A stretch of 64,000 bases of DNA from Macrobrachium rosenbergii (Eukaryota > Arthropoda > Malacostraca > Decapoda > Palaemonidae). A program made the position numbers and the translations under genes. The DNA lies in contig NC_089744.1 in NCBI RefSeq assembly GCF_040412425.1, forward strand, positions 25,674,501-25,738,500, written 5' to 3'. The first letter of the stretch is position 1; each line of letters opens with the position of its first letter. The notes below the pieces were generated by a model. The model was not told the origin of the DNA. It made no database searches and saw nothing but the letters and a program-made list of their open reading frames with translations. Positions 1-10,599 of the stretch are shown here, one piece after another.

Positions 1-330
1 GGCCATACGATCAGTATTCCCACCATCCAGAGAGGACCGCAAATGCCCGTAGGACCTGGCTGCCTCCCTGACAGCTGCCAACGGGTTCCCCATCCTCTCC
101 TATGGCACCAAGCCCCTATCGGTCTCCATCCTTGGCCGGAGGTACAAGTGGAATTTCAGTCGCGGACATAAGGACCCCACTCCTGGGCGCGGACTTCCTC
201 ACCCACTTCGGTCTGGCATTTTGAAGAATCCTGACAAGGAAGGGCAAAAGGAATATTTGCTCCTCCCTTAATCCATTAATCGCACTCTGTATATCCCTTT
301 CAACTTTCTCTCCTCGAACATGTGACGCCT
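1..330 (+). pseudogene. Ty3/Gypsy retrotransposon protease fragment, frame-broken
   Basis: Reading the plus strand, about positions 70-160 give a peptide containing AANGFPILSYGTKPLSVSI and GRRYKWNF. This is the N-terminal part of a retropepsin-like aspartic protease of Ty3/Gypsy polyproteins. From about 160 a neighbouring frame continues with SVADIRTPLLGADFLTHFGL, the usual C-terminal half of that domain. The two halves are separated by a one-base frame change near 158-162, and stop codons follow, so the copy is dead. It is cut by the left edge of the window, and no reverse transcriptase or LTR was recognised downstream. It lies in an intron of unc-13 or in flanking DNA. Family assignment is from memory of Gypsy protease regions in arthropod genomes; clade is uncertain. 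Confidence 0.7.
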
Positions 331-1200
331 TACTGTCAGATCTGGCTGGAGAACAAGTGAGCAGTGTTGCAGTGCAGTTTGGCCGCTAGTAATTTTATTC
401 AGCACCACTACTGCATCACGTGGCTGACACATGATGCATAGTGTGTATGGGGCTTTATGGCTCCTTGGTCTTCAACAGCCCGGTTGTAAACAAGAGGGCA
501 GACGCACATGCGCAATAGTCACTTTTCTTTCTTGCAGGTTCTTTTGACGTTGGAAAAACTGTTTTCAGCTCCACTGAAAATAAGGGAGAGTGTTCTCTTA
601 TCTTTGAGTCCATTAAATACTCCATCATGTGTTATAATGTTAATCATTAGGACATAATACCTGGTCAAAAAGACCACCTAGAAGAGAATTCTTTGATATT
701 AGTTTGGTCATCATGGAGCTCTGGTAGACCATGGAAGGTAACCTTGAAGACAAAACACGCGACTACACTATCAAAAAGCCTAACATTGCCCCTAATTCTG
801 GAAGGCAAGGGGAATAACATCTCAAAAATACTATGTAATAATACAGCATACTGTTGACAAAAGGAATATGTAAGAAATGCCTAGAATAATTCCCATAAAA
901 CTTGTGACTTTAAAAAGAGTATGTTAATATGTAGGAACCCAGTCAAGGATTTAAAGGGTGAAAATGTCAAATGAAAACTGTATGAGCAGCTATTGTAAAT
1001 TTTGCTAGATCATCATGAATTAAAGAAGAAAAAAGGTCTAACAGCAATCTTTAAGGCTTTAATGAACATGTTTTGGAGTGTTGAAATGAATCATGTCAAT
1101 TACTAATTATTAAAAGATTGTAATGTACTAGTTGTTACATTCCCATCATAATGACCATGGAAATGTGCCAAGAAGAGATTAATGTGTTCCCTGTGCAGCT
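331..1200. other. Intronic sequence, no recognised feature
   Basis: AT-rich sequence without a convincing open frame or repeat. It may include the decayed remainder of the Gypsy insertion, but I cannot define its edge. Confidence 0.4.
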
Positions 1201-1490
1201 CCCACGAGGTTTTCACCCTGACACAGCAGCAGCAGCAGCAGCAGGAGCAGCAGCAACAGCAGCCGCAGCAGAAGAGAGACAGCAGGAGGTGAGGCCAGCA
1301 GAACCGATCAGCAGGAGGATACTGAGCAGAGAAGACACATGAAGACGATGATCCACGGACACATGGCCATGATGACACAGGCCAAGGGTAGACACATGGG
1401 CGGCGAAGGGCGGGCCAATGGACGGGCGGCATGCGGCTTTGCAGGTGGAGGGAGTGTTGGCCTCGGTAATCAACAGGCAACCAGGTAGTT
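1200..1490. repeat. GC-rich island with imperfect CAG/CTG repeat
   Basis: Positions 1223-1275 are an imperfect (CAG)n run, followed by a GC-rich block to about 1480 that contrasts with the AT-rich surroundings. Both strands have open frames here: Gln- or Ala-rich on plus, and on minus a frame open for 125 codons (1480-1103). A minus-strand exon of unc-13 downstream of the 1739-1939 exon is possible, but I found no clear donor and only a weak acceptor near 1474. I therefore call only the repeat. Confidence 0.5.
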
Positions 1491-1738
1491 AACCAAGCAG
1501 GTATGTTATGCTTTACACTCCAACAAAACTGATCAGGAGGACCTAATATTCAAACTGATTAGGGAGACTTTATATTAAATTTAAAAATTCCATGATTACT
1601 GTATAGTAAAATGATACATAAAGTCTACTTTTACACTAAAATTTATGAAACCAACCAATAGCAAATACAGTCATTACTATATTTTATCAAAAACAAAAAT
1701 TTCTGATTTTCTAAATTATTCCCTGCTTGCAAACTTAC

Positions 1739-1939
1739 CTCTTTGCCTACTGATAGGTTGGGGAATACTAAGAGGCCACATCACATACCTGTTGTCCTCC
1801 TGGCTGGTGGAGTACTGGTGATAGTAGCTATGGCAGTTAGAGTACCTGTTTTCTCTACTGGTCCCGTTCCCTTTGGTGCCCCTGCCATGGTCATCATACA
1901 AGGTGATCTGTCTCTCCAAACTAGGACGTCGTGTTGGCC
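1739..1939 (-). CDS. unc-13: unc-13 exon (linker region, PTRRPSLERQ motif)
   Basis: The minus strand has an acceptor (ATTTTATAG) at 1941-1940 and a consensus donor GAG/GTAAGT at 1738. The 201-nt exon starts and ends in phase 1. It reads PTRRPSLERQITLYDD and continues with a Tyr/Ser/His-rich stretch to ISRQR. As I recall arthropod Unc-13 proteins, a RRPSLERQ-like segment occurs in the disordered linker between the N-terminal region and the C1 domain. The incoming phase fits the donor of the exon at 14480 (or the microexon at 12956), giving a Gly or Ala codon across the junction. A second possible donor lies 50 nt earlier (AACAG/GTATGTG at 1788) and would end in phase 2. The GTAAGT site is the better match. 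The next exon lies below 1739 and was not found. Confidence 0.72.
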
Positions 1940-1959
1940 CTATAAAATATTTTAATCAC

Positions 1960-2077
1960 ACTATTCATTCTTGTATGTGACATAGATATATGTAACAAAG
2001 AAATACGTACTGATTACTCTAAGTATTTATTAATCACCTACAGCAGTTTCAGCAACAACAACAACAACAACAACAAC

Positions 2078-2109
<32 letters not shown>

Positions 2110-4480
2110 TAATAATAATAATAATGGTACAAATAACAACCCTTTAACTTGATTCTTTCCTCATTTCCCTGAGCATGTAAGAGATAGCACTTTTGATGAG
2201 GTGCTGATAAAGAATGGGAGTGTTTTAATTTGACCAAGTAAAAAATGCATTTTACACACTAAATTACCAGACCAAAATTATAACTGCTACATGTCCTGGA
2301 TAAATCCCTGCACTTCGAAAGAAGTGTAACAAAAGATGCACCAAGCCTTGGTATGGAAATATCTTAAACTAACTGTAATATGCAACGTTTTCATATACCA
2401 GAGATAGCAAGGTTGAAAATTTCCCCAATAAAACTCAAATATTGTAAAATTCAGCATAAAATGAGATACTGGATGTCAAACTACTTTTTTTTTTTAAACT
2501 TCCACTTCTGGCTCAGCTTCAAATAGTGTTTTCATTACAAAATTAAGTACTTCAAAATTTATTTAAAGATAAATGCCTACTACTGAAACTGAGCCAGGAG
2601 TCATGCAATGCCCAGGAATAGGAAAGCATTTTGTACAATAATGTTCTACTTTTGTATACCTAAGTAAACTTTGCTTCCATCAGTTTTCATAATTATCAAG
2701 CAAGGATTATCATAAAAAAGCATACATTTAAGTGTTCTTTGATCTTACAAAGTAGTCTATAAACTTTCTATAATGCACTAGTCTTGAGTCATACAACCAC
2801 CTAGTGACCTGTGTTATTTCAGTAATGAAGCTACCACTGAAAATTAAAATTTAATTTTAATCAAACAAAGAATCTTCAAACAATCAATAGAAGTTCAGTA
2901 TAAGGCCAAAAAATAAATAAAAGTATGTAAATTGTTCGAATAGTGTACAGCATTCACATGACAATATACAATGAGTCGCTGTAAAATGCTTTTATTTTCT
3001 GCTTATAAAAGTAAAGTTAATTAACAGTCTCAAAAATCTTCATACACAAGACAGAAGCAGCAAATGGGTGAACCATTCAACCTAAACAACATGAACAGCT
3101 GACAGGCATATTTAATGATGATTAATGCCCATAAAAACCTTCCAAATCTCTTCAGTAACTTTTCTGGTTATGTTCCTGTTATCATCCACAGGAGGTGGGT
3201 AATTAGGTACAAAATACTGTTTATAAACGTCTTTTCACACACAAAGTCACTTATTCTCATCTGGGTATGTGGATCCAGGATTCACTACTGTACTGACCTA
3301 GCCTGAAAATTACCTCTAGGAGTACCCACCTGGGCCCATCAAACTAACTGACCAACACTACGCATCATTCATCAAAATATGGTGCTCCCAAAACAACTTC
3401 TGAGTGACCAGAGTTCATTCTTATGGTTCAAGAGATTATAAACTACCTAGTCATTGTTTTAGTCAAATATAGTAAAGTTCTATTTAAATTTTCCTCATGC
3501 CACACGATTTTTACCCCAGCATGAACACAGCTGGTCTTATAAATTACAGCATGCAACAAATGAAAGCATCCTAACCTAACAAGTAGAAATTTTCAGTTTT
3601 GTCTCAAATAAAAACTTTCATGATTCGAAAATGTGGAAGCACTTGTTATCTGATATTTAAAATATTCACAGTATCTTCATATTTCTGGCCATCCTTAAAT
3701 CATGGAAAGCTGCATGAAACAGAATATGGAAGACTTTCAATGGCAAACTTTGAGGGCCATTACAATGAAGCTTTGAATCAGCTTTTCTAAACTGACAACA
3801 ATTCCTATCAGTCAGCAGTGAGAAATGATAAATTTCATTGCATTAGTCCCTGGCTTTATTGGTAAAAGAAAAATAGCCTAGCAAAGCCTAGTCAAAGCAG
3901 TCATAGCCACATGTGGCAACTCCTTTGGCCTCTTTTCTAATATTTCTAATCTGGTAAGATGTGAAGCACATCTGCCATTTGCAGAGAAAATAAGTTTTTC
4001 CCTCTGGGATGAAGTAGCCAAAACATAACAGAACATTTTTGTTACAAAACTCTACCTGTCAACAATGATATTATCCTTCCTTATGAAGAAATGTTCACTG
4101 TGCTGTGCTAAGTTGCAAAAGTCACTACATTTACGATTTCATTTTTTGTTTCTTCATTAGCCCCCCTAAGACTGATTTTGCTATGGCTTCTCAGTTTGCC
4201 AGTTTGTTAGTAAGATTATGGACAAACTAGTATTATCACTATTATTATTATTATTACTGTATTCAGAAGATAAACCGTGTTCATATGGAACAAGTCCACA
4301 GGGGCCACTGACTTGAAATTCAAGCTTCCAAAGCATATGGTGTTCATTAGAAAGAAGTAGGAGGAGGGAAAGGGAAATATAGAGAGAAGAGATTCACATA
4401 GTAAAAAAGAAAAATATAAATAAGCAAATTAATAAACAGATAAAAATGTAAATTATCAAAATGCAAGGAGAATTGTATTA
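1960..4480. other. Intron sequence with an (AAC)n/(AAT)n microsatellite
   Basis: The only distinct structure is a trinucleotide array at about 2053-2125, which changes from AAC to AAT units. The rest is AT-rich intronic sequence with no supported exon. Short poly(T) and (TTA)n runs occur near 2486 and 4240. Confidence 0.6.
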
Positions 4481-4484
4481 GATG

Positions 4485-5620
4485 AGTAATACATTGCATC
4501 TTTGCTTGAACTTTTGGAGTTTCAATTGCAAGACATCCTCAGGGAGACTGTTCCCCAGTCCAATGATGTGAGGAATAAAGGACCTCTGGAACTGAGAGGC
4601 TCATCAGTGAGGCATATATACTGCATATTGGTGCTGCTGTTCAGCAGACCTGGTTGCTCTTTGATGGTAAAAGTAATCAGGTATCAATTGAGAATGTGAA
4701 TGATCTGTTAAAATGTAACTTATGAAAAACTGACAAACAAAAATTCATCTGTTGGTGGTCTAAGTCACAACAGCTAATATCAGAAAACAGAAACCTACCA
4801 CCATGAACCATTCTATCTAAAAGGGGTAAATCTATGACAGAAGCAGACACCCATACTGGAGAACAGTATTCTAGTAAAGGAAGCACAAATGGATTAAAAC
4901 AGGTTGCACCGATTTTATCAGTTATAAATATATGAGGCCTTACGCACAAGACCTAACTTTTGTGTAGCATTTTCTGACTCTTTCATTACGTTTCTCAAAA
5001 GTAAGATGTACGTCAAAATTACACCTAGAAAAGTTAAAGCTTTAGACTCATTCAGCAAAGTCCCATCCACCTGAAGGGGGGGATGGGGTGGAAAATCTAT
5101 ACGAGATCTGCTAATCAACAGCGTTTTCCTTTTATTGGAGTTCAGCCTCACACCCCACTGACTACACCATTCACCAATCCACTCCATGTCACGAATGAGA
5201 CTAAGGGCAGCTTCCTTTCTCGTAAGTGGAGGCTTCACTACACTCACAAGTGTTGCAACATTGGTACAAGCAACAATCTTGTTTTCGAGACCAACAACCA
5301 TATCACTTGTATGCACTAAAAATAACAGTGGACCAAGTACACTACCCTATGGAACTCCAGACACAATAGGTCTTGGTTCACTAAAGAATGCCACCAACAG
5401 CAACTCATTGCTGCCCACCTGTAAGGAGTTCTTGAAGTAAACCTAAAACATATCCACCCACTCCAAGATTCTGAAATTTACAAATTAGTGCCTTGTGATT
5501 TACTAAATTGGAAGCAGTACTAAAATCTATTTGAACCACTCTACACTCAAAAACCCTTATATCAAGAATCACTTGCAAATGGCATGTCAAACTTCCAACA
5601 TTTCACAAGGAAGTGATAAG
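4485..5620 (-). pseudogene. Non-LTR retrotransposon (LINE) reverse transcriptase relic
   Basis: The minus strand, read in several frames, gives the order of a Jockey/CR1-like reverse transcriptase C-terminal half. It starts with FSTASNLVNHKALICKFQNL (around 5540-5480), then SGVP-stop-GSVLGPLLFLV (about 5370-5330), then VACTNVATLVSVV where an active copy would have a YADDATL-type catalytic motif. Next come DMEWIGEWCSQWGVRLNSN and LNESKALTFLGV, and after a frame change FVLPLLEYCSPVW (about 4890-4850). The 3' end near 4490-4600 carries a terminal segment that also appears on the plus strand at 29.2 kb. Internal stops, frameshifts and loss of the catalytic aspartates show it is dead. Confidence 0.8.
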
Positions 5621-7860
5621 TTGGTTTGTAGTCTGTGTACCTTTTCAGATTATATGAAAAATAATAAACATTTTTTTAAAGAAAGTAATGACTCCCAACT
5701 GATTAATTTGGTGTATACCTACCTACATTTTATCACTTTTTGTAACAAAAACCTTATCAAATCTTTACAGATATACTTTAGAACTTTATTAACTTTCAGT
5801 CAATCAATGAATGTTCCACCCAGCAATGGAAAGCCACTCATCTGTTCTCAAAAATGTTGTTACTATTTGTATGTCTATCCAGAAGTTGAAGGAATTTTGT
5901 GGAGCGGTGCAATTTGGGGTACTGAAATAAAGATTTTATTTTAAGAAGCCTTTGAATTCAGATGTGAATCAAAGATGTCTGTCATTCCTTTGGCTTGGCA
6001 GATGTATGTTCTTTCTGACTTCTTTCTAGTAATGTTGATTCTTTACAGCCATTTTATATTATCAACATCAAAATATCAAGTTCACTTAAACTTTAAGTCC
6101 CACCTCCTATAATTTAAATTTTATGGTATATCTGCTTACCTTGACAACAGCAACTTTTGTTCAAAATGGGGGCAATGAGCTTTGTAAATTTTTTCATCAA
6201 CCTCTGAGGCGTCCCTGATATCCAACCTAACTTATATTATTATTTGCATATTGAATATCTTGACCAGTTATAGGAAACTGTGACTAGACTGAAGCCACAT
6301 TGGGAACTTTGTTATTTCTGGTTCCACTATTAAAGGCTCTCCATACTTTCTAGTGGATTACAAAAATGGCCTTAAACAAACCTTGGCTCCAGTAAATGGA
6401 AATTCCAGACTGATAGGTTGTTTGTCCTTTTTAGATACCTGTATGTGGTACACGTTTTTCACCAATTTTGGCTTTTAAAAGACACTTCTGGACCCAGTTG
6501 CTATTCCTCTGGATACTGACTTAATAAAATGTGCCAAAAACACTGCTGTAAGAACTTTCTGAAGCTAGAATTGAAAACCAAACCCAAATGGGTCTGTATG
6601 ACATACTGGGGTGGTTAACTAGGAAAGTGAAATAGCCCCACTATTGTATGCACACCTCGTTCACCTGGTCCTGCACTTTCCTCCATATACCATCATGATA
6701 AAAATAATCCTTGATAACCAGGCTACTTGGAGGGTGGTGCTTAACTCCTTGAAAATCAAGGATTTTAGAATTAAAAGTTTTTAGCAGTTCCTTAGCAGTA
6801 AAAGCCTTGCACAGTAAATGTCAGACAGCTATTCATATGGAAGAAACTAGTGTTCAGCTTTCCTTATTAATTTTATCAGCTATTATAGAGAATCTTCTTA
6901 ACTTTGGATTATGCACTAAGAAGGTCTCCAGTCTTATGGACAGCTTGTAACATTGTTTTTTTAACTAGGGATGCATTTGTCTCAAACATCCTCTCTAAGA
7001 ACCTGGAGAGAAAGTAGTAATTCTCCCCATACTGACATTCAAGAGATGAAATAACTTCTAAAATCCTCCAAGGTTTAGGTAGACTGAGTAACTTTCCTCG
7101 CTTCTCAAGAGATGCTAATGAAGATAGATACTTTAATTTTGTTCACGTCAGTAAGAGTTACGCAAACAGAAGACAGATGCCTTTCCTACGTAGGATCAAT
7201 TCCATAATGCATTAAGCATGTGAGCAATAGCCAGGGTCTAACTTTTTCGATTCATTTTACACTGATCTTCCTGTTATTGTCCTGTTTAAGCTCAAGCTGA
7301 TACCAGTCATGATCATGATATCACTCGCCCTTCTCTGTTCATATTTTAAGTTAAAAAATGCCATGGAGATCTGTTACCAATTGTGGCTCATTTCATATAC
7401 TTACGAACACTTTTAGTTGTTACTGTCATTCCTAGTTTTCTGAAGGAAATTACCTTGGAGCTCATATTCTGCCTCCGTCTCCTCGGGTAATCTTCAATTG
7501 AGAATCACATGTGAAATATACTTCCTGTGTGATGCTAAGCTCCTCCCTCACCTTAATACTCCTGAGATGTGTGTTATCTGGTGATTAACCTCATATCAAT
7601 GGAAGTCATGTCTCAGGTTCTGACCTTTCCCTTTCCTGACTCTTAGGTCCAGTGCTCATGCAGTTCCTGAGGTCTTTCCTTTAAAAGTCAACAACTAAAA
7701 CCATTGAGTTTTATTTGCTAAGAACCTGCTAAATTTTGATGAAGGTCATAGTTTGGATGGCTGTCACAAAGTATAAGTTCATATAATCCTGCTGGTAATG
7801 TGGGTGATGCCCTTGATGTACCATGTGGCTATCACTTTTGTGACAGAAGTACCATATTTG
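5621..7860. other. Intron sequence, nothing firmly recognised
   Basis: No supported coding exon. The sequence is less AT-rich than its neighbours and may contain an old, unrecognisable transposon. A 137-codon plus-strand frame at 5531-5944 has no recognisable similarity and partly overlaps the LINE relic. Confidence 0.3.
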
Positions 7861-7876
7861 CCATTGTAGATGATCT

Positions 7877-8352
7877 ACCCTCTCTCTCTCTCTCTCAGGA
7901 AAAGATACTGCTAATTTGAGTCTCTTTAACCAATGGGTATTAGCACATATGCACACACCGTGTGCATGTTCATAATGTTTTAAAAATGTATAGACAAGTA
8001 ATACATCTTTGGAAGACAAAAAAAAAAAAAAATTTTGTTATCAGTTGCATGGAAACAGGAAACAGGAAACAGGAATGAATTAACATTCCTCGAGAGATTA
8101 AGAAGATGCACTCTCTCTCTCTTTCTCTCTCTCAGGAAACGATACTACTAATTTGAGTCTCTTCAACAAATAGGTATTAGCACATATACACACACTGTGT
8201 GTGTATTCATAGTTTAAAAAAATGTGTAATACAGGTAATATATCTTTGGAAGACAAAAAACACAAATATTGTTGTTGTCAGTCGCGTGGACTATAAAGGT
8301 TGTGACCAGCAGGTAGACAGATATGGATTAACATTCCTCGAGAGATTAAAGA
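7877..8352. repeat. Tandem duplication, two diverged copies of about 235 bp
   Basis: Copy 1 (about 7877-8106) and copy 2 (about 8113-8352) share, in order, a (TC)n run, the words AATTTGAGTCTCTT and GTATTAGCACATAT, a CACACC/GTGTG inverted word, TCTTTGGAAGACAAAAAA, and ATTAACATTCCTCGAGAGAT. Copy 1 has its own triplicated GGAAACA near 8050-8072. No coding potential is visible. Confidence 0.8.
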
Positions 8353-8399
8353 AGTGAACTTTGTTTTGAAGATGTCCACGCAGCGTTAGTAAATATCTT

Positions 8400-8437
8400 C
8401 CGACGCGAAAAAAAATGATTTTTTTTGCGGAAGAACC
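8400..8437. repeat. Short perfect-stem inverted repeat
   Basis: TTCCG and GCGAAAAAAAA are followed after TG by the complementary TTTTTTTTGCGGAA, forming a stem of about 12 base pairs. No run of bases typical of a functional RNA was recognised around it. Confidence 0.5.
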
Positions 8438-8557
8438 TCTGAACCAACAATTTTGCACTCAAAGTAATGAGAAGGAATTCATTCCATTCTTCATGTAATC
8501 AGTACAATACATGAGCTATTAAAAACTATGCAATGTATTTAAAACACACACACTTAC

Positions 8558-8690
8558 TTCATCGTCAGCTTCACGTGAGCAAAACGTTCTCTCTCTGACA
8601 GAATACAGCTAAAACTTGACTGGCTGGCTGGTTGCCATGAAGAGCTGTTAGTCAATCACAGCTCTCTACTTCTGTTCTATTTATATACAT
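8558..8690 (-). promoter_or_regulatory. Candidate internal promoter and short non-coding first exon
   Basis: On the minus strand a TATA-like TATATAAATAG (8687-8677) is followed by about 100 bases of relatively GC-rich sequence that ends in a consensus donor (GATGAA/GTAAGT, donor G at 8557). The short tract includes an E-box CACGTG and a hairpin-forming AGAGCTG/CAGCTCT pair at about 8642-8668. It lies between unc-13 exons at 14.5/12.98 kb and 1.9 kb, so it could start a shorter transcript. The longest frame starting inside it stops before the donor, so the exon would be 5' untranslated. TATA-like words are common in AT-rich DNA, so this is a weak inference. Confidence 0.25.
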
Positions 8691-8719
8691 TTCGATCACA
8701 AATTGTGTGTAAGGCACTA

Positions 8720-9425
8720 AATTTGAACGTTGCCATGATCGTGATTATTTGACTGATGCTTGCAAAAATCACTCAATATTTTGATTTATATAATTATTTC
8801 TTCATGAAAACAAGAATTTAACAATAATTTTAACTTTAATATAGTGGTATGAAAAATCCCACAGTGTGTGTCTGTCGTAGTGATGCGTCATCACTTGCGA
8901 ATCCTGTTCGTGGACTGTTCTCATATGTATAACTGCAATCTGATGACGATGTTCGTAACAATGAAGAACAACCCTCTTCAAGATCTATATGACGAAATGT
9001 ATTTTATAGTCTTACTTATTGTTAAAATTCACAAGTTGAATTACAATTATTTTGATTATGTGTATTTTTACGTTTTACGGAATGTTTTTGTTGAAAAAGT
9101 GTGTTAGTGAAAATTACAGTCTTAAATTCCACTATTTTATTATCGATGATCTTAATTATCTCACATTCATTTAATAGTATATTAATATGTAAATAATAAT
9201 AAACTGAAATGGATAAATAACTATAATGAAAAACCATAAAAAAAAGGAAAAAAATAATGTTTTTGCTGCAGTAGTGATGTTTGATTAAGCTCCTGACTCC
9301 ATAGTTCCGAAATCCGAAAAATTCCAAAAACCGAAACACATCTGGCCCCGGGGATTCCGGATAAAGGATTGTGTATCTTGTTGTGAGAGTATTAAGTAGA
9401 TTCCGTATGACATCTATATACATAT
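8720..9425. other. AT-rich intron sequence, no recognised feature
   Basis: Open frames on both strands (for example 9022-9423 minus) are Asn/Ile/Tyr/Phe-rich, as expected of AT-rich non-coding DNA. No homology was recognised. Confidence 0.4.
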
Positions 9426-9790
9426 AAAAATGAATGCATGTGTGTATGTGCCAAAATTAATCTGAAATGCAAAGAGCAATTTCAACCAAACTTGGTATAC
9501 ATGTGACCTACTCTCTAGAAATCAGCACTGCGGGGGTAAGACATCATTAGCACCAAAGGGCACCAAAGAGAGGGAGGGGGGGTTTCCCTGAAACGGGGCT
9601 GGTCATGCCCGTAGACTCAGTAACGTTACAAATTTATCATACCTAATTTCAGTATACATATGACTTACTATCTGGAAAAGAGTACTGTAGGGGTAAGACA
9701 TCAATGGCATCAAAGTGGGGGAAAGGGGGTTGGGAAGGGGGTGACAAAGAGAGAGTGAGAGGGAGAGGAAGTGAGAGTGAGAGTACCTAG
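9425..9790. repeat. Dispersed repeat containing two related half-units
   Basis: Two segments, about 9478-9560 and about 9640-9715, share the order ACC-AA-TTGGTATACATGTGAC, then CACTGCGGGGGTAAGACATC, then a CA(C/T)CAAAG-type word, with mismatches. A purine-rich GGGAGAGGAAG tract closes the element at 9760-9790. The architecture looks like an old interspersed repeat rather than a gene. I cannot name the family. Confidence 0.55.
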
Positions 9791-10097
9791 CCTAGCCTAA
9801 GGCACTTGGTCTCCCATCAGTAATATGGCCATATTGGATGTAGAGCAGTTTTTGGATACAGTATACATTTAAAAATAAAAAAAGTGCATCTAATACGGTA
9901 TGTTATTTAGCTCTGAGCTTATCTAATTGTAAATTATATGCAATTTTTTGTATAAAAATTAAAGGTAATAACTGGTGGTCGAGAACGGATTATCAGTTTT
10001 TAGTTACTTCTTATCCAAAAACTCAATTCGGATCTCAACTGAATCGCATCTCATCGCTTCTTATGGAACGGATTAGCGTCGAGGTCTGGAGTTCTAC

Positions 10098-10317
<220 letters not shown>

Positions 10318-10458
10318 TTCTAGTAATATGATATACTTTTGTTGTAATTAACACTTAACACAGAACAAATCTGAGCAGTTTAATTGTAAACCTGTACATA
10401 TTTCAGCTTAACATCTACATATGAGTGGGAACAAAGAAACTGTGAATGGTTTCAGTTA

Positions 10459-10595
<137 letters not shown>

Positions 10596-10599
10596 TAAT

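Noticed and set aside
5531..5944. 137-codon plus-strand frame
   Set aside because: Partly antisense to the LINE relic; no motif and a composition typical of non-coding AT-rich DNA.
6125..6215. Minus-strand donor-like site GTCAAG/GTAAGC with open upstream frame
   Set aside because: The predicted peptide has no resemblance to Unc-13 and no acceptor fits phase 1 between the exons at 12956 and 1939.
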